The translations under genes were made by a program, and so were the position numbers. 64,000 nt of DNA from positions 87,767 to 151,766 of the forward strand of contig DHHC01000016.1 of the NCBI GenBank assembly GCA_002403095.1, given 5' to 3'. Below are positions 16,671-26,298 of the stretch, piece by piece; position 1 is the stretch's first letter; each line of letters starts with the position of its first letter. The notes beneath the pieces are model-generated. The model was given only the letters and a program-made list of their open reading frames with translations, was not told where the DNA came from and did not search any database. Source of the stretch: Leptolinea sp. UBA4782 (GTDB lineage: Bacteria; Chloroflexota; Anaerolineae; Anaerolineales; Anaerolineaceae).

Positions 16671-16685
16671 GGAAAATTTGGAAGA

Positions 16686-19103
16686 CTACATCCCGTCATC
16701 TGCCGGCGGTGCTGTTGGGCCGTAATCCAGCACCTCGCGCACCTGGCTGTTGGGCTGGGATGGGGCAATGATACCCTTTTCCTCCATGCTATCGATCAGG
16801 CGGGCAGCCCGGGTGTACCCCACCCGCAACCTGCGCTGCAGCATGGTGATGGATGCCCTTCCTTCCTTCCGCACCAAGTCAATGGCTTCAGCCAGCAGCG
16901 GGTCTCCATCAGGTTCAGCCTGCATCTCTTCAAACAAGGGTTTCTGGGAGAGAGGTGCTCCCCTCGGAATGGCAGCTGGCATTTCCTGCGAGGGCACTCC
17001 CGGATGTATGGCGCGCACCCGCTCCGCTTCCTCCCGCCAGAAGTCCACCAGCCTGTTGATTTCGCTGTCTGAAACAAAGGTACCTTGCAGGCGTACCGGC
17101 ACTGGGGCATCCGGGGCTTGAAAGAGCATGTCGCCCCGCCCGAGCAGCTTTTCAGCCCCAGGCTGGTCCAGGATGACTCGGCTGTCCACATTGGATGCCA
17201 CCGAGAAAGCAATGCGCGAGGGGAAATTGGCCTTGATGATACCGGTGACGACATCAACCGAAGGTCGCTGGGTGGCGATAACCAGGTGGATGCCGGTAGC
17301 CCGGGCCAGTTGTGCCAGGCGTGCGATTGACCGTTCCGTCTCGTCCGGTGCCATCATCATCAGGTCAGCCAGTTCATCAATCACCACCAGCAAATACGGC
17401 AGGCGGTCATCTGTATACCGGTTGTTGTATTCCTGGATGTTGCGCACGCCCTTTTCTGAGAAGCGGTGGTAGCGCCCGTCCATCTCGCGCATCACCCATT
17501 GCAGTGCGCTGATCACGCGTTCCGGCTCTACCACAACCGGCGCCAGCAAGTGCGGGATGCCATTATAGCCGGTCAATTCCACCCGTTTGGGGTCTACCAG
17601 GATCATCCTCAGAGATTCCGGGGAGTTATGCAGCAGGTAACTGGTCAAGATGGAATTGACACATACCGATTTACCGCTGCCGGTAGTTCCGGCGATCAGC
17701 AGGTGCGGCAGCACAGACAGGTCTGCCGCTTTGGGCTTGCCTGCCACATCTTTTCCAAGCGCAAACCGCAGCGGTGGTTTCTGCTTCAGGAATGCTTCAC
17801 TTTCGATCACCTCGCGTAAGGAGACGCGCGTGGATATGGTATTGGGGACTTCGATGCCGACATAATTACGGCCAGGCACGGGAGCCTGGATACGGATTCG
17901 CGGAGCAGCCAGCGCCAGAGCAAGGTCATCCGCAAGAGCGGCAATCCGGGCTACCCTGACCCTGGTCTTCCCGGTCCGGCTTTCAATGAATTCCGGTTCA
18001 ACCCCGAACTGGGTAACGGTCGGTCCGCGGTGAATCTCTACAACATGGGCAGGTGCCCCGAAAGATTTTAAGGTTTCTTCAATCAGTTTGGCCCGGTCAT
18101 TGTCATAGCTGGCAGTTTGAGCCTGGGGGGTAGCCTGGTCAAGAATTTTATTGATCTCCGGCAGGTTCCAGATGGTGCTGGCCGGGTGCTGGTATTCAGG
18201 CTGTATCTCCATACCGGCTTCTGCTGCGGCTGGGCGGACTTTTTCTGCCCGTTCACTTTTGACTGATGTACTGGCTGCCTTGTTCTTCGCTGCAGCAGCC
18301 GCAGGAGAGGACTTTACCGGACGCAATGGTTGGAATGTTGGCGGCAATTCCAGCTGGGTGCCTTCAGGTTCATCGTGGTTGGCTGAGGTGGCAGATACAA
18401 TTGATCTCCTGCCCGCACCGGTTTTCTCAACCGGTAGTTTGCCTTTGCGCAAGGACCGGACCAGGTCGGTAAAAGAGATGTCCAGGGTTAAGATCAGAGC
18501 CAGGATCAGCCAGGTAAGCAGGATGACCACCAAACCCGCCCTGCCAACCATTTTTTCCAGCAGCCATTCGATTGCGCCACCGATATACCCGCCCCCTTTA
18601 CCCAACCGGGCAACCTCCCAAATAGCGCCGGACGCAAAATAGCTCATCCAACCCAGGAGATTGGTCAACAACAGAAGGATGCCCATCACCCTTTCAGCAG
18701 ATAACTGCGGGCTGATCTCAATGTGACGGAAAAGAAGCCAGGCCCCAAATCCCATCAGGGATAGGGGCAGGATGAAGGCGCCCCAGCCTGCTGCCTGCTG
18801 CAGCAGCCTGACCCAGGCAAAAGTCAATGTCCCCTGGCTGCGCGAAAACATGCTGAGCAGGGTCAACAGTCCAATCAGCGCCAAACCGATCCCAAGGATA
18901 TCGAGTTTGCGTTCAGGCGAGATACGCTGCCAGAAATTCGGCTGCGCGCTTGGCGCACGCCTGGGCTGGCGAGCCTTGGATGAGGTGCCTTTTTGGTTCG
19001 AACGGCTTTTGCTTCTGCCGCGCGTGCTGCTGCCGCGGCGCGCCATGCTGGTGCGGCGGGTTGTAGTTTTACTGCTTGCAGTACTTTTCCTGGCAGGTGT
19101 CAT
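16686..19103 (-). CDS. ftsK: DNA translocase FtsK/SpoIIIE
   Basis: An 805-residue FtsK/SpoIIIE, a membrane-anchored motor that clears and segregates chromosomes at the septum. The first 55 residues are strongly basic (Arg/Ser/Lys). Four hydrophobic segments follow at about residues 70-220, then a variable Ala/Pro/Glu linker. The motor begins near residue 300, with Walker A AGTTGSGKSVCVNS near residue 470 and Walker B LLVVIDELADLMMMAP. The C-terminal gamma winged helix (SITMLQRRLRVGYTRAARLI) recognises orienting DNA motifs. A TATATT hexamer ends only 5 nt before the ATG, so this gene may also be leaderless. It is shorter than E. coli FtsK and near SpoIIIE in length. Confidence 0.95.
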   Translation of the reverse strand: MTPARKSTASSKTTTRRTSMARRGSSTRGRSKSRSNQKGTSSKARQPRRAPSAQPNFWQRISPERKLDILGIGLALIGLLTLLSMFSRSQGTLTFAWVRLLQQAAGWGAFILPLSLMGFGAWLLFRHIEISPQLSAERVMGILLLLTNLLGWMSYFASGAIWEVARLGKGGGYIGGAIEWLLEKMVGRAGLVVILLTWLILALILTLDISFTDLVRSLRKGKLPVEKTGAGRRSIVSATSANHDEPEGTQLELPPTFQPLRPVKSSPAAAAAKNKAASTSVKSERAEKVRPAAAEAGMEIQPEYQHPASTIWNLPEINKILDQATPQAQTASYDNDRAKLIEETLKSFGAPAHVVEIHRGPTVTQFGVEPEFIESRTGKTRVRVARIAALADDLALALAAPRIRIQAPVPGRNYVGIEVPNTISTRVSLREVIESEAFLKQKPPLRFALGKDVAGKPKAADLSVLPHLLIAGTTGSGKSVCVNSILTSYLLHNSPESLRMILVDPKRVELTGYNGIPHLLAPVVVEPERVISALQWVMREMDGRYHRFSEKGVRNIQEYNNRYTDDRLPYLLVVIDELADLMMMAPDETERSIARLAQLARATGIHLVIATQRPSVDVVTGIIKANFPSRIAFSVASNVDSRVILDQPGAEKLLGRGDMLFQAPDAPVPVRLQGTFVSDSEINRLVDFWREEAERVRAIHPGVPSQEMPAAIPRGAPLSQKPLFEEMQAEPDGDPLLAEAIDLVRKEGRASITMLQRRLRVGYTRAARLIDSMEEKGIIAPSQPNSQVREVLDYGPTAPPADDGM

Positions 19104-19147
19104 TTACAAATATATGAATGCAAATTCTTTACCCTGAGATTATTCTA

Positions 19148-19660
19148 TCATACCCCCGTGAATGCACCATTGCTGGACAATTTCTCCATAATCCTGGCTG
19201 TGCTCTTGAATGCCAGCGGCGGCAAGTCCTGCGGATCAAAGAAAGCCGCCTGGTCGGCATCATCACCAGCAGCCAGGGTCCCCTCCAGCACCGTGGCAGT
19301 ATATACGATCAGGATATCCGCCCCGCGGGCATGTTCCGAAACTGACCAGACATCGAGCAGGTCACCCAAAGCAACAGTCAACCCGGTTTCTTCCAGGCAC
19401 TCGCGCCTGGCCGCATCGCGCGGATCTTCATGTGCATTCACAAATCCAGCCGGCAGTGTCCACAATCCCTGGTAGGGTTCATTAACGCGCCGGGTGAGTA
19501 ATATCTTTCCTTGATTGATTACAACCACTGCAGCTGCCACTTTCGGATCGGCAAAATGAACCCAGCCGCACACCGGACAAACCGGGCGGTCCATTCCAAA
19601 AAGCATTTTTCTTTCAACCGGGGTGCCGCAATAAGGGCAGTAACGGATCTCAGCAGCCAC
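19148..19660 (-). CDS. Nudix hydrolase with N-terminal zinc ribbon
   Basis: A 170-residue Nudix enzyme. A zinc ribbon, CPYC ... CPVCG (residues 8-11 and 29-32), precedes the hydrolase domain. The Nudix box GFVNAHEDPRDAARRECLEE continues with TGL and fits the G-x5-E-x7-REUxEExGU pattern exactly, so the Mg site is intact. Zinc-ribbon Nudix proteins of this size hydrolyse nucleoside diphosphate derivatives such as NADH or ADP-ribose. The specific substrate is not evident because the NudC SQPWPFPxS motif is missing. It lies 6 nt after the anti-sigma gene. Confidence 0.88.
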   Translation of the reverse strand: MAAEIRYCPYCGTPVERKMLFGMDRPVCPVCGWVHFADPKVAAAVVVINQGKILLTRRVNEPYQGLWTLPAGFVNAHEDPRDAARRECLEETGLTVALGDLLDVWSVSEHARGADILIVYTATVLEGTLAAGDDADQAAFFDPQDLPPLAFKSTARIMEKLSSNGAFTGV

Positions 19661-19665
19661 TAATT

Positions 19666-20556
19666 TTACGGTTTCCTTTTAAGCAGGATGGCACTCAAAG
19701 CCAGCAAGATGGCAGCCGCACCGAAGATAATGGCTGCTGGCAGCAAGAAGGCCGGGGTTTGTTTGCTGGCAGGTTCCGGCTCCGGTTCTGCTGGTTTTTG
19801 TACCTCTTCAGTGATGCGCAGCCCAAGGATCGGTCCACTGTCAATGACAGTAAAGTTGTCTTCCTGCCCGGTTTTTTGCACATCCCGGCTTTCAGCCTGA
19901 ACGCCTTCACCGGGAGCAGGTGGGATGAGTATTACAAAACCAGGTACACCCATATCATTGGTGATTACTGCCGGCGGCGCACTGATAACTGCCCCCCCGC
20001 TTCCCACACCAGATCCGCCGGCCCCTTCCGCGCCTCCACCGCCGCCGCCTTTTCCAGTGGCCATTATCCCGCCCATTGCCACAACTCCAGGGGCTGCCGC
20101 ATCGCCACTGCCCCAGGAAATGATTGGCAGGGGAGCTGCAGTATCCTCTTCTGCAGTCACTGGGGCTTCAATTACTGGAGCAGCTGCATATTCAAGGGCA
20201 GGTTGGGCTGCCCGCATTCCCATTGGCAGAAATCCGGCAACCAGGGTAAATATCATCAGAATTGCAGCCGCTACTGATCCGAAACTTAACACAGGCACCC
20301 AGCGTGAAACCGGCGCAGCCCGCTGCATACTGGATACCATATCCGGCTTAAGCATAAAGTTGCGCGGCGCAGGTTTCTGTTTTAACTGGCGGAGCACGTT
20401 GCGCATCCGGCGCAATTCATGCAGCGCCTGGCGCAGTTCTGCACTCTCGGATAACTGTTGCTCTAACCGGACTTTTTGCGTGCTGGTTAATTGTCCATCC
20501 AGATATACCGATAAAGTGATTAATTGCCTGGAGGAGATAATAGACTTGTTCATCAT
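19666..20556 (-). CDS. Anti-sigma factor-like membrane protein
   Basis: A 296-residue protein encoded directly after an ECF sigma gene, with which it overlaps by 4 nt. The N-terminal about 60 residues are helical (YLDGQLTSTQKVRLEQQL ... ALHELRRMRNVLRQLKQ), as in anti-sigma domains, but lack the His-x3-Cys-x2-Cys zinc motif. A transmembrane helix lies near residues 92-112. A Gly-rich low-complexity stretch (GKGGGGGGAEGAGGSGVGS) and a second hydrophobic helix near the C-terminus (ALLLPAAIIFGAAAILLALS-like) end with KRKP. Topology suggests a sensor loop outside the cytoplasm between two membrane helices. The anti-sigma role is inferred from position and the helical N-terminus. Confidence 0.72.
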   Translation of the reverse strand: MMNKSIISSRQLITLSVYLDGQLTSTQKVRLEQQLSESAELRQALHELRRMRNVLRQLKQKPAPRNFMLKPDMVSSMQRAAPVSRWVPVLSFGSVAAAILMIFTLVAGFLPMGMRAAQPALEYAAAPVIEAPVTAEEDTAAPLPIISWGSGDAAAPGVVAMGGIMATGKGGGGGGAEGAGGSGVGSGGAVISAPPAVITNDMGVPGFVILIPPAPGEGVQAESRDVQKTGQEDNFTVIDSGPILGLRITEEVQKPAEPEPEPASKQTPAFLLPAAIIFGAAAILLALSAILLKRKP

Positions 20557-21161
20557 AAACTCTTATCCTCAAGACGAAACTTGGCGGGTAAGAGTTCCCA
20601 AAACTGGCGCAGACACTCCTGCAATTTGATCCGGCCTCTTGCCAGGCGGCTCTTGATCGTTCCCAGCGGTCGTTTCACCACCTGGGCAACCTCACTGTAA
20701 TCAAATCCCTGCAAATCAACCAGCACAACAATCGCTTTAAAATCCTCCGGCAAGTTGTCCAGGCAATGCTGGATGGCATGCTCGAGTTCTGCCTGCTCAA
20801 AAGCCTCTTCCGGGCTGGGAGCAATGTCAGCAAGCCAAGCCGGGCTTTCCATTTCTTCGTCCGATTCTTCATCTACCGGTTCAAGCGCTGTGGTAGGGTG
20901 GCGTTTGACCCGGCGCAACTCGTCATAACAGGCATTGGTGACGATCCGCATTAACCAGGCTTTAAATGACCCGCCCCTGAACCCTCCCAGGTTCCTGTAT
21001 GCGGATATGAAAGCAGTTTGGGTGATATCCTCAGCCAGGTCATCATCTGCCATCAGCCGCACGGCGACGTTGAACGCCATCTGCTGGTAGGCCAGTACCA
21101 GCCGGTTGAAGGCATCCAGATCCCCATGCACGGCATCCAGGATTAAAGCTTGCTCTTCCAT
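20553..21161 (-). CDS. ECF-type RNA polymerase sigma factor
   Basis: A 202-residue sigma-70 family ECF factor. Region 2 is clear: DLAEDITQTAFISAYRNL followed by FKAWLMRIVTNACYDELRR, which binds the -10 element. Region 4 is the helix-turn-helix DYSEVAQVVKRPLGTIKSRL with the usual GTIKSRLARGR recognition helix. An acidic linker (EPVDEESDEEMESP) joins them. The gene lies 4 nt after the TPR gene and overlaps the putative anti-sigma by 4 nt. Its target promoters are unknown. Confidence 0.93.
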   Translation of the reverse strand: MEEQALILDAVHGDLDAFNRLVLAYQQMAFNVAVRLMADDDLAEDITQTAFISAYRNLGGFRGGSFKAWLMRIVTNACYDELRRVKRHPTTALEPVDEESDEEMESPAWLADIAPSPEEAFEQAELEHAIQHCLDNLPEDFKAIVVLVDLQGFDYSEVAQVVKRPLGTIKSRLARGRIKLQECLRQFWELLPAKFRLEDKSL

Positions 21162-21165
21162 TGGA

Positions 21166-23475
21166 TTACATTTCCCTTACACGTTGCAAAGCATGCTGGT
21201 ATTCAGCCACGTTAGGCGGATTCAAGGCAATGATTGCCAGCAGCATAGAAACTGCACCTGAGCGGTTGCCATGCTTAACCATTTCATCCGCGATGCCATC
21301 CAGGGTGTTTACCCCGTTCTGGATGTCACCATCGCGAACATACAGGTCTGCCAGCCGTCTGCTTAACTCCATCTTGTCCGGTCGCTCAGAGATGAGGTTT
21401 TTCACCAGCTCGATCGCCTTTACCCGTTTGCCGCTATTCTCGAGCATGCTGATATAGCCATCCAGTTCGTTGAAGGCATTCATATCCTGGCCAAGGCGAA
21501 GGTAGATGCTAATCAGGTGGAACCTGGCTTCGGGATCTTCAGGTTCCTGGGTACGGATTTGTTCATATAACAAGGCTGCCTGCCGTAAGTCCAACCTTTG
21601 CAGGTCAATATCAGCCATTTTGTTCATGATCTGAACTTTCCAGCCCGGATCTGTGCGCGGGTGCTGGGTCAACTTCAAAGCCAGGGCATAAGTCTTGCGC
21701 GCCTGGTCAAGATCAGCCATCTGGTAATAGGTTTCTGCCAGTTCCATGTACTGCTGGATTGCCTCATTGACATTGCCCTGGCTTAAGAGCGTATCCACCA
21801 TCAAATTGCGGGCTTCAAGGTCCATTGGAGAGATTTGCAAGATGCGCTTAATGATCCTGACCGCCTGGGCTGGTTCTCCCCGCAGCACATAAAGCCGTGC
21901 GGTTAAAAGGAATTTATGCACTGCTTCCTGGGTCTTGCCGTCTCTCAGCATCAATTCTGCGATTTGGGCATGCAGGGGAAGGTAATTAGGCGCTTGCACA
22001 ATCAATTGGTAAGCCTCTTCAAGGGCTGAGTACATCCTGCCCTGGTTACCGAGGGCATTGATGCGCGCCATCGAATCCAGCATGTTGCTTGTGCCGGTAT
22101 CCAGAATCATTTCTGCCAGGGGTACCGGGAAGCCGCTTTCTTCAATGGTCGGCAAGCCTTGCCGTGCAGCCAGGATGTGCCGCTTCCAGTCCGGACGGAT
22201 CAATAAATCCGAGATGGCAGTGCAAAGGCTCACCAGCCTTTCATTGTCCTGGCTGCTGGTAATGCTGTCTACCATCGGCTCATAGGCTTGATAAAGCATT
22301 TCAACCATATCACTGCTGACAGTCGTCAGGTCGGCGGAGCGCAGAGCCCGCAGATAGTTTTGGGCTGCCAGGGGAAACTGGTGCAGCTTCTCATGAAACT
22401 GCCCCATCAGAAGATAGGAGGCCAGGGAATAATCCTGCGAACCGGTTACTTTCTGCAAGTGCAGCAGGCAATTCTTATCAGTTTTGCGTGCAAGCAGGTT
22501 GCCGATGGTAAAATGGGCAGCGGCGCTGTGCAACCCGATCGTGTGGGCTTTATTCAGTTCTTCGATTGCCCTTTCCTCATTCCCTTGGGTCTGGTAATCG
22601 ATCGCCTGCCCCAGGTGTAAAAGCACGAGGCGGCGTTCGTTTTCAGCCAGAGATAGGCCTCCTGTACCACGGCTGAAGGCAGATATGCCTTTCCGCTCCC
22701 CTTTGCTGCTTTCTTCTCCCTGGTCAAGCATCAGCGACGCAAGCTCTGAAAGTGCTTTTTCCATCGCTTCGGTGATCGGGTCAGCCAGTTTCTTATCAGC
22801 TTCATCCTCATCTTCGCCTTTGCGGAATTCCTGCAGTTTCACCGGACCGCTTCCGATCCGGGGAGCCAGCGGCTTCGGCAGGAGCTGGTTATTCCTGAGC
22901 TGCAGCAATGCCTGTTTTGGCGCGGGGTGATCGGGCAGGATTTGCAGGCAATGTTCAATGGACTTCATGGCACGTGATATATCCCCCATACGCTGGTAAA
23001 TGCTGGCGACTGCCAGATATTCTCCAACAGCTTCCTGTTTCCTGTCCATCTTTTCGTAGATCATCGCCAGCCTGGACCGGGCGAGCAAATGTTCAGGTTC
23101 AAGCGAAATGAAACGCAGCAGGTTCTCGATGGCTTTGTCCACATCCCGCATGCGCAGGTGCAGGTCAGCAGCCAGACTGTATGCCCTTAATGCTTCCACC
23201 CTCAAGCCCTGCTTTTCTTTAATCCGCCCTATCCGTTCCTGCGCCAATCCATCCTGTGGTGAAATTTGTGCCAGCCTCTGATAACATTGCAATGCTTCGT
23301 CAAATTGCCGGGTTTCATACAATACCAATCCCAGGTTTGCCAGCGCGGCTGGGTGATCAGGTATCTCCTTGAGGGCTGCGCGGTAATTCTCAGCAGCCTG
23401 CTCCCACTGCTGGTCCCAGGCAGCCGAATGGCCTGATTTCATGGCGTTATTGAAAACGGGGTTTTCTGAGTTCAT
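21166..23475 (-). CDS. Large tetratricopeptide-repeat protein
   Basis: A 769-residue soluble protein made almost wholly of TPR units, for example AAWDQQWEQAAENYRAALKE and ARNLMVDTLLSQGNVNEAIQ, with typical Trp/Leu/Gly/Tyr/Ala spacing across the N-terminal 200 and C-terminal 350 residues. A charged, non-repeat stretch (about 210-265, GEDEDEADKKLADPI) separates two TPR arrays. It has no signal peptide. TPR arrays are scaffolds for protein complexes and no specific function can be given. It sits between polA and the ECF sigma gene with gaps of only 21 and 4 nt, so it is probably co-transcribed with them. Confidence 0.8.
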   Translation of the reverse strand: MNSENPVFNNAMKSGHSAAWDQQWEQAAENYRAALKEIPDHPAALANLGLVLYETRQFDEALQCYQRLAQISPQDGLAQERIGRIKEKQGLRVEALRAYSLAADLHLRMRDVDKAIENLLRFISLEPEHLLARSRLAMIYEKMDRKQEAVGEYLAVASIYQRMGDISRAMKSIEHCLQILPDHPAPKQALLQLRNNQLLPKPLAPRIGSGPVKLQEFRKGEDEDEADKKLADPITEAMEKALSELASLMLDQGEESSKGERKGISAFSRGTGGLSLAENERRLVLLHLGQAIDYQTQGNEERAIEELNKAHTIGLHSAAAHFTIGNLLARKTDKNCLLHLQKVTGSQDYSLASYLLMGQFHEKLHQFPLAAQNYLRALRSADLTTVSSDMVEMLYQAYEPMVDSITSSQDNERLVSLCTAISDLLIRPDWKRHILAARQGLPTIEESGFPVPLAEMILDTGTSNMLDSMARINALGNQGRMYSALEEAYQLIVQAPNYLPLHAQIAELMLRDGKTQEAVHKFLLTARLYVLRGEPAQAVRIIKRILQISPMDLEARNLMVDTLLSQGNVNEAIQQYMELAETYYQMADLDQARKTYALALKLTQHPRTDPGWKVQIMNKMADIDLQRLDLRQAALLYEQIRTQEPEDPEARFHLISIYLRLGQDMNAFNELDGYISMLENSGKRVKAIELVKNLISERPDKMELSRRLADLYVRDGDIQNGVNTLDGIADEMVKHGNRSGAVSMLLAIIALNPPNVAEYQHALQRVREM

Positions 23476-23496
23476 TTGGCAATTGTTTTCATCATA

Positions 23497-26283
23497 TCAA
23501 GCGTTACTCAAGGTTTCAAGTTCTCCCCAATTCTTCCCTGAACGCGCATCCGTTTCCAGCGGGATCGAAAGGGTGTATGCCTTTTCCATTACCTGTTGCA
23601 CGACCTGTGCCGTTTGAGACAGTTCTTCAACCGGGCATTCCAACAAAAGCTCATCATGCACCTGCAATACTATTTTCGCATTAAGTCCGGCATGCAGTAA
23701 TGCACCAGGTAATTTTAGCATAGCCAGCTTAATTATATCTGCGGCAGTTCCCTGCACCGGGGCATTGATGGCTTCACGCTCTTCGCGATTGCGGATATTC
23801 ACATTCGATTGGTTTTGCAAATTTGGGAAGTAGCGCCTGCGTCCTAACAGGGTTTCGACATATCCCTGGCGGGAAGCCTGCAGTTTTACCGAATCCAGAT
23901 AGCGTTTTACCCCCGGGAACTGGTTGAAGTAAGCTCTTACAAAATCCTCTGCCTCTGCCAGTGTGATCTCTGCCGACCGGCTCAAACCAAATGAGCTCAT
24001 CCCGTATATCAACCCAAAGTTAATGGCCTTTGCCCTGCTGCGCAAGCTTTTGGTCACTTTCTCAAGCGGGATATTGTTGATTGCCGCAGCGGTAGCGGCA
24101 TGGATATCCTGCCCATTGCGGAAAGCATTCAGCATGGCTTCATCCTGTGCCATATGGGCTACGATCCGTAACTCAATTTGCGAGTAATCCACAGAGAGGA
24201 ATACCTGCCCTTCACCGGCAATAAAACCATTGCGCACCTTGCGGCCGAGGTCTGTCCGCACCGGGATATTCTGCAAATTAGGCTCAGAGGATGCCAGCCG
24301 CCCAGTGACCGAGCCTGTCTGGTTAAAAGAGGTATGCACCCTGCCGGTTTTCGGGTTCACCTGCAGGGGCAGGGTATCCACATAGGTAGATTTGAGTTTT
24401 GCCAGTTCGCGGTATTCCAGGATCAGCCCAATCACAGGATGCTGGCTGCGGATCAGTTCAAGCACTTCAGCAGCGGTTGAATACATTCCGCTGGCAGTCT
24501 TCTGCCGTCTGTCGGGCGGCTCCAGCTTCAGGGTCTCAAATAAAGCCTTCGAAAGCTGCTGGGTGGAATTAATATTCAACTTGTAACCAATTGCGCGGGT
24601 GATCTCGTCTTCGATCTCAGCCAGGCGGGTGTTTAATTCAGCAGCCATTTTGCCAAAGAACGGGATATCCAGGGTAATCCCATTCTGTTCCATCCTACCC
24701 AGCACAGTCACCAGGGGCATTTCAAGGGTGTGAAACAATTCGGTGGCATTTTGTCTTTGTAATTTCTCGGTCAGGGCGGGAACCAGGGCGAAGGTGACAG
24801 CCGCATCCGCTGCTGCATAGGGAGCCGCCTTCTCCACAGGCACCTCGGCCATGCTGAGCTGGTTCTTGCCCTTTCCAATCAGTTCTTCAATATGGGTCAT
24901 CTGTTTGTGCAGGTAAACTTCTGCCATGTCTTTCAACCCAAGATTATGGCTGGAAGGGTTGGTGAGCCACTCTGCGATCATGGTGTCAAAATGGACCTGT
25001 GGAATGGTAATGCCATGCTGTGCCAGTACCAGCCAGTCATACTTGAGGTTATGCCCGGCAATCTTGCGGGCATTGCTCTCCAGAACTGGTTTCAGGGCAT
25101 CAGCTACTTTGACCATGGGTAGTTGTGATTCGCCTCCCGTATGCCCCACCGGGATGTAATACCCTTCGCGTGGATCGACAGCCAGAGAGATCCCAACCAG
25201 TTTTGCCCGCATGGGGTCGGTTGAAGTGGTTTCAGTATCCAGGGCGATCATCTCTGCCTGCTCCAGCTTTTCAACCAGCTTTTCAAGAGCAGCCGGATTA
25301 TCAACCACAATTGTAGAAATATCTGCTGCGGCTGGCTGCCCGATCGAGGTCACCGGTTCGCCGAACAGGCTCAACTGGCTGGCTGGTTCCGCCGGTGCTG
25401 CCTGGTTGCAGATGGCCAGGAAACGGGTGGTCAGGGTGCGGAATTCCAGCTCCCGAAAGATTTTCAATACAGCTTCTTTATCAAACTGGTCTATGCGTGC
25501 TTTTTCCAGGTCGAGGGTCACAGGCAGGTCGGTGCGGATTGCAGCCAGGGTCCGGCTCATCTCTGCAGAATCCCTGCCGGCTTCCAGGCGGGTCTTCACT
25601 CTGGCAGGCAGCTCATCCAGGTGGCTGTAGATATCTTCGAGGGTGGGGTATTGGTTCAACAGGGAGACAGCTGTTTTTTCGCCCACTCCCTGCACCCCCG
25701 GAATGTTATCCGATTGGTCACCCACCAGGGCTTTGTAATCCACCACCTGTTCGGGCAAGACCCCCAGGTACTCTTTCACATCCTTTGGGAAATAATCTTT
25801 TGCTTCAGAAAGTTTTGCGCCTGCCAGGTTGACAACGATACTATCGGTTACCAACTGCAACAGGTCGCGGTCGCCGGTAATGATCTTAACCCCCAATCCT
25901 TTTTCCACCGCATGTTGGGCAACACTGCCCAAGACATCATCCGCTTCATACCCTTCCACCTCAAGGCGGGGGAAAGGAAACACGTCGATCAACTGACGGA
26001 TGCGCTCAATCTGCGGTTTAAGGTCATCTGGCATCTTCGCCCGGGTAGCCTTGTAATCTGGAAAGAGGTCATTACGGAATGTTTTGCCGGTATCAAATGC
26101 TACCGCCAGGTAATCCGGCTTGTCGGTATCCAATATCTTGAGGATTACACTCACAAACCCAAAGATTCCGGCTGTGGGTTCCCCGGATTGCGTCTGAAAC
26201 CGGCCGGTCCCGCCGGCTGTTAACGCAAAATATGTGCGGTAGGCCAGGGCATGTCCATCAATTAAGTAAATTACAGGCGGCAT
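23497..26283 (-). CDS. polA: DNA polymerase I
   Basis: A 928-residue family A polymerase with all three domains. The 5'-nuclease domain is at about 1-295 (DGHALAYRTYFALT start and GVQGVGEKTAVSLLNQ helix-hairpin-helix). The 3'-5' exonuclease is at about 320-500 with ExoI ALDTETTSTDP, ExoII AGHNLKYDWL and ExoIII YAAADAAVTFAL, so proofreading residues appear intact. The polymerase domain has motif A FLSVDYSQIELRI, motif B RSRAKAINFGLIYGMS and motif C VLQVHDELLLE. It removes RNA primers and fills gaps in lagging-strand and repair synthesis. The upstream receiver-like gene ends 15 nt before its ATG, suggesting co-transcription. Confidence 0.97.
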   Translation of the reverse strand: MPPVIYLIDGHALAYRTYFALTAGGTGRFQTQSGEPTAGIFGFVSVILKILDTDKPDYLAVAFDTGKTFRNDLFPDYKATRAKMPDDLKPQIERIRQLIDVFPFPRLEVEGYEADDVLGSVAQHAVEKGLGVKIITGDRDLLQLVTDSIVVNLAGAKLSEAKDYFPKDVKEYLGVLPEQVVDYKALVGDQSDNIPGVQGVGEKTAVSLLNQYPTLEDIYSHLDELPARVKTRLEAGRDSAEMSRTLAAIRTDLPVTLDLEKARIDQFDKEAVLKIFRELEFRTLTTRFLAICNQAAPAEPASQLSLFGEPVTSIGQPAAADISTIVVDNPAALEKLVEKLEQAEMIALDTETTSTDPMRAKLVGISLAVDPREGYYIPVGHTGGESQLPMVKVADALKPVLESNARKIAGHNLKYDWLVLAQHGITIPQVHFDTMIAEWLTNPSSHNLGLKDMAEVYLHKQMTHIEELIGKGKNQLSMAEVPVEKAAPYAAADAAVTFALVPALTEKLQRQNATELFHTLEMPLVTVLGRMEQNGITLDIPFFGKMAAELNTRLAEIEDEITRAIGYKLNINSTQQLSKALFETLKLEPPDRRQKTASGMYSTAAEVLELIRSQHPVIGLILEYRELAKLKSTYVDTLPLQVNPKTGRVHTSFNQTGSVTGRLASSEPNLQNIPVRTDLGRKVRNGFIAGEGQVFLSVDYSQIELRIVAHMAQDEAMLNAFRNGQDIHAATAAAINNIPLEKVTKSLRSRAKAINFGLIYGMSSFGLSRSAEITLAEAEDFVRAYFNQFPGVKRYLDSVKLQASRQGYVETLLGRRRYFPNLQNQSNVNIRNREEREAINAPVQGTAADIIKLAMLKLPGALLHAGLNAKIVLQVHDELLLECPVEELSQTAQVVQQVMEKAYTLSIPLETDARSGKNWGELETLSNA

Positions 26284-26298
26284 AAGAATATTCTTCTT

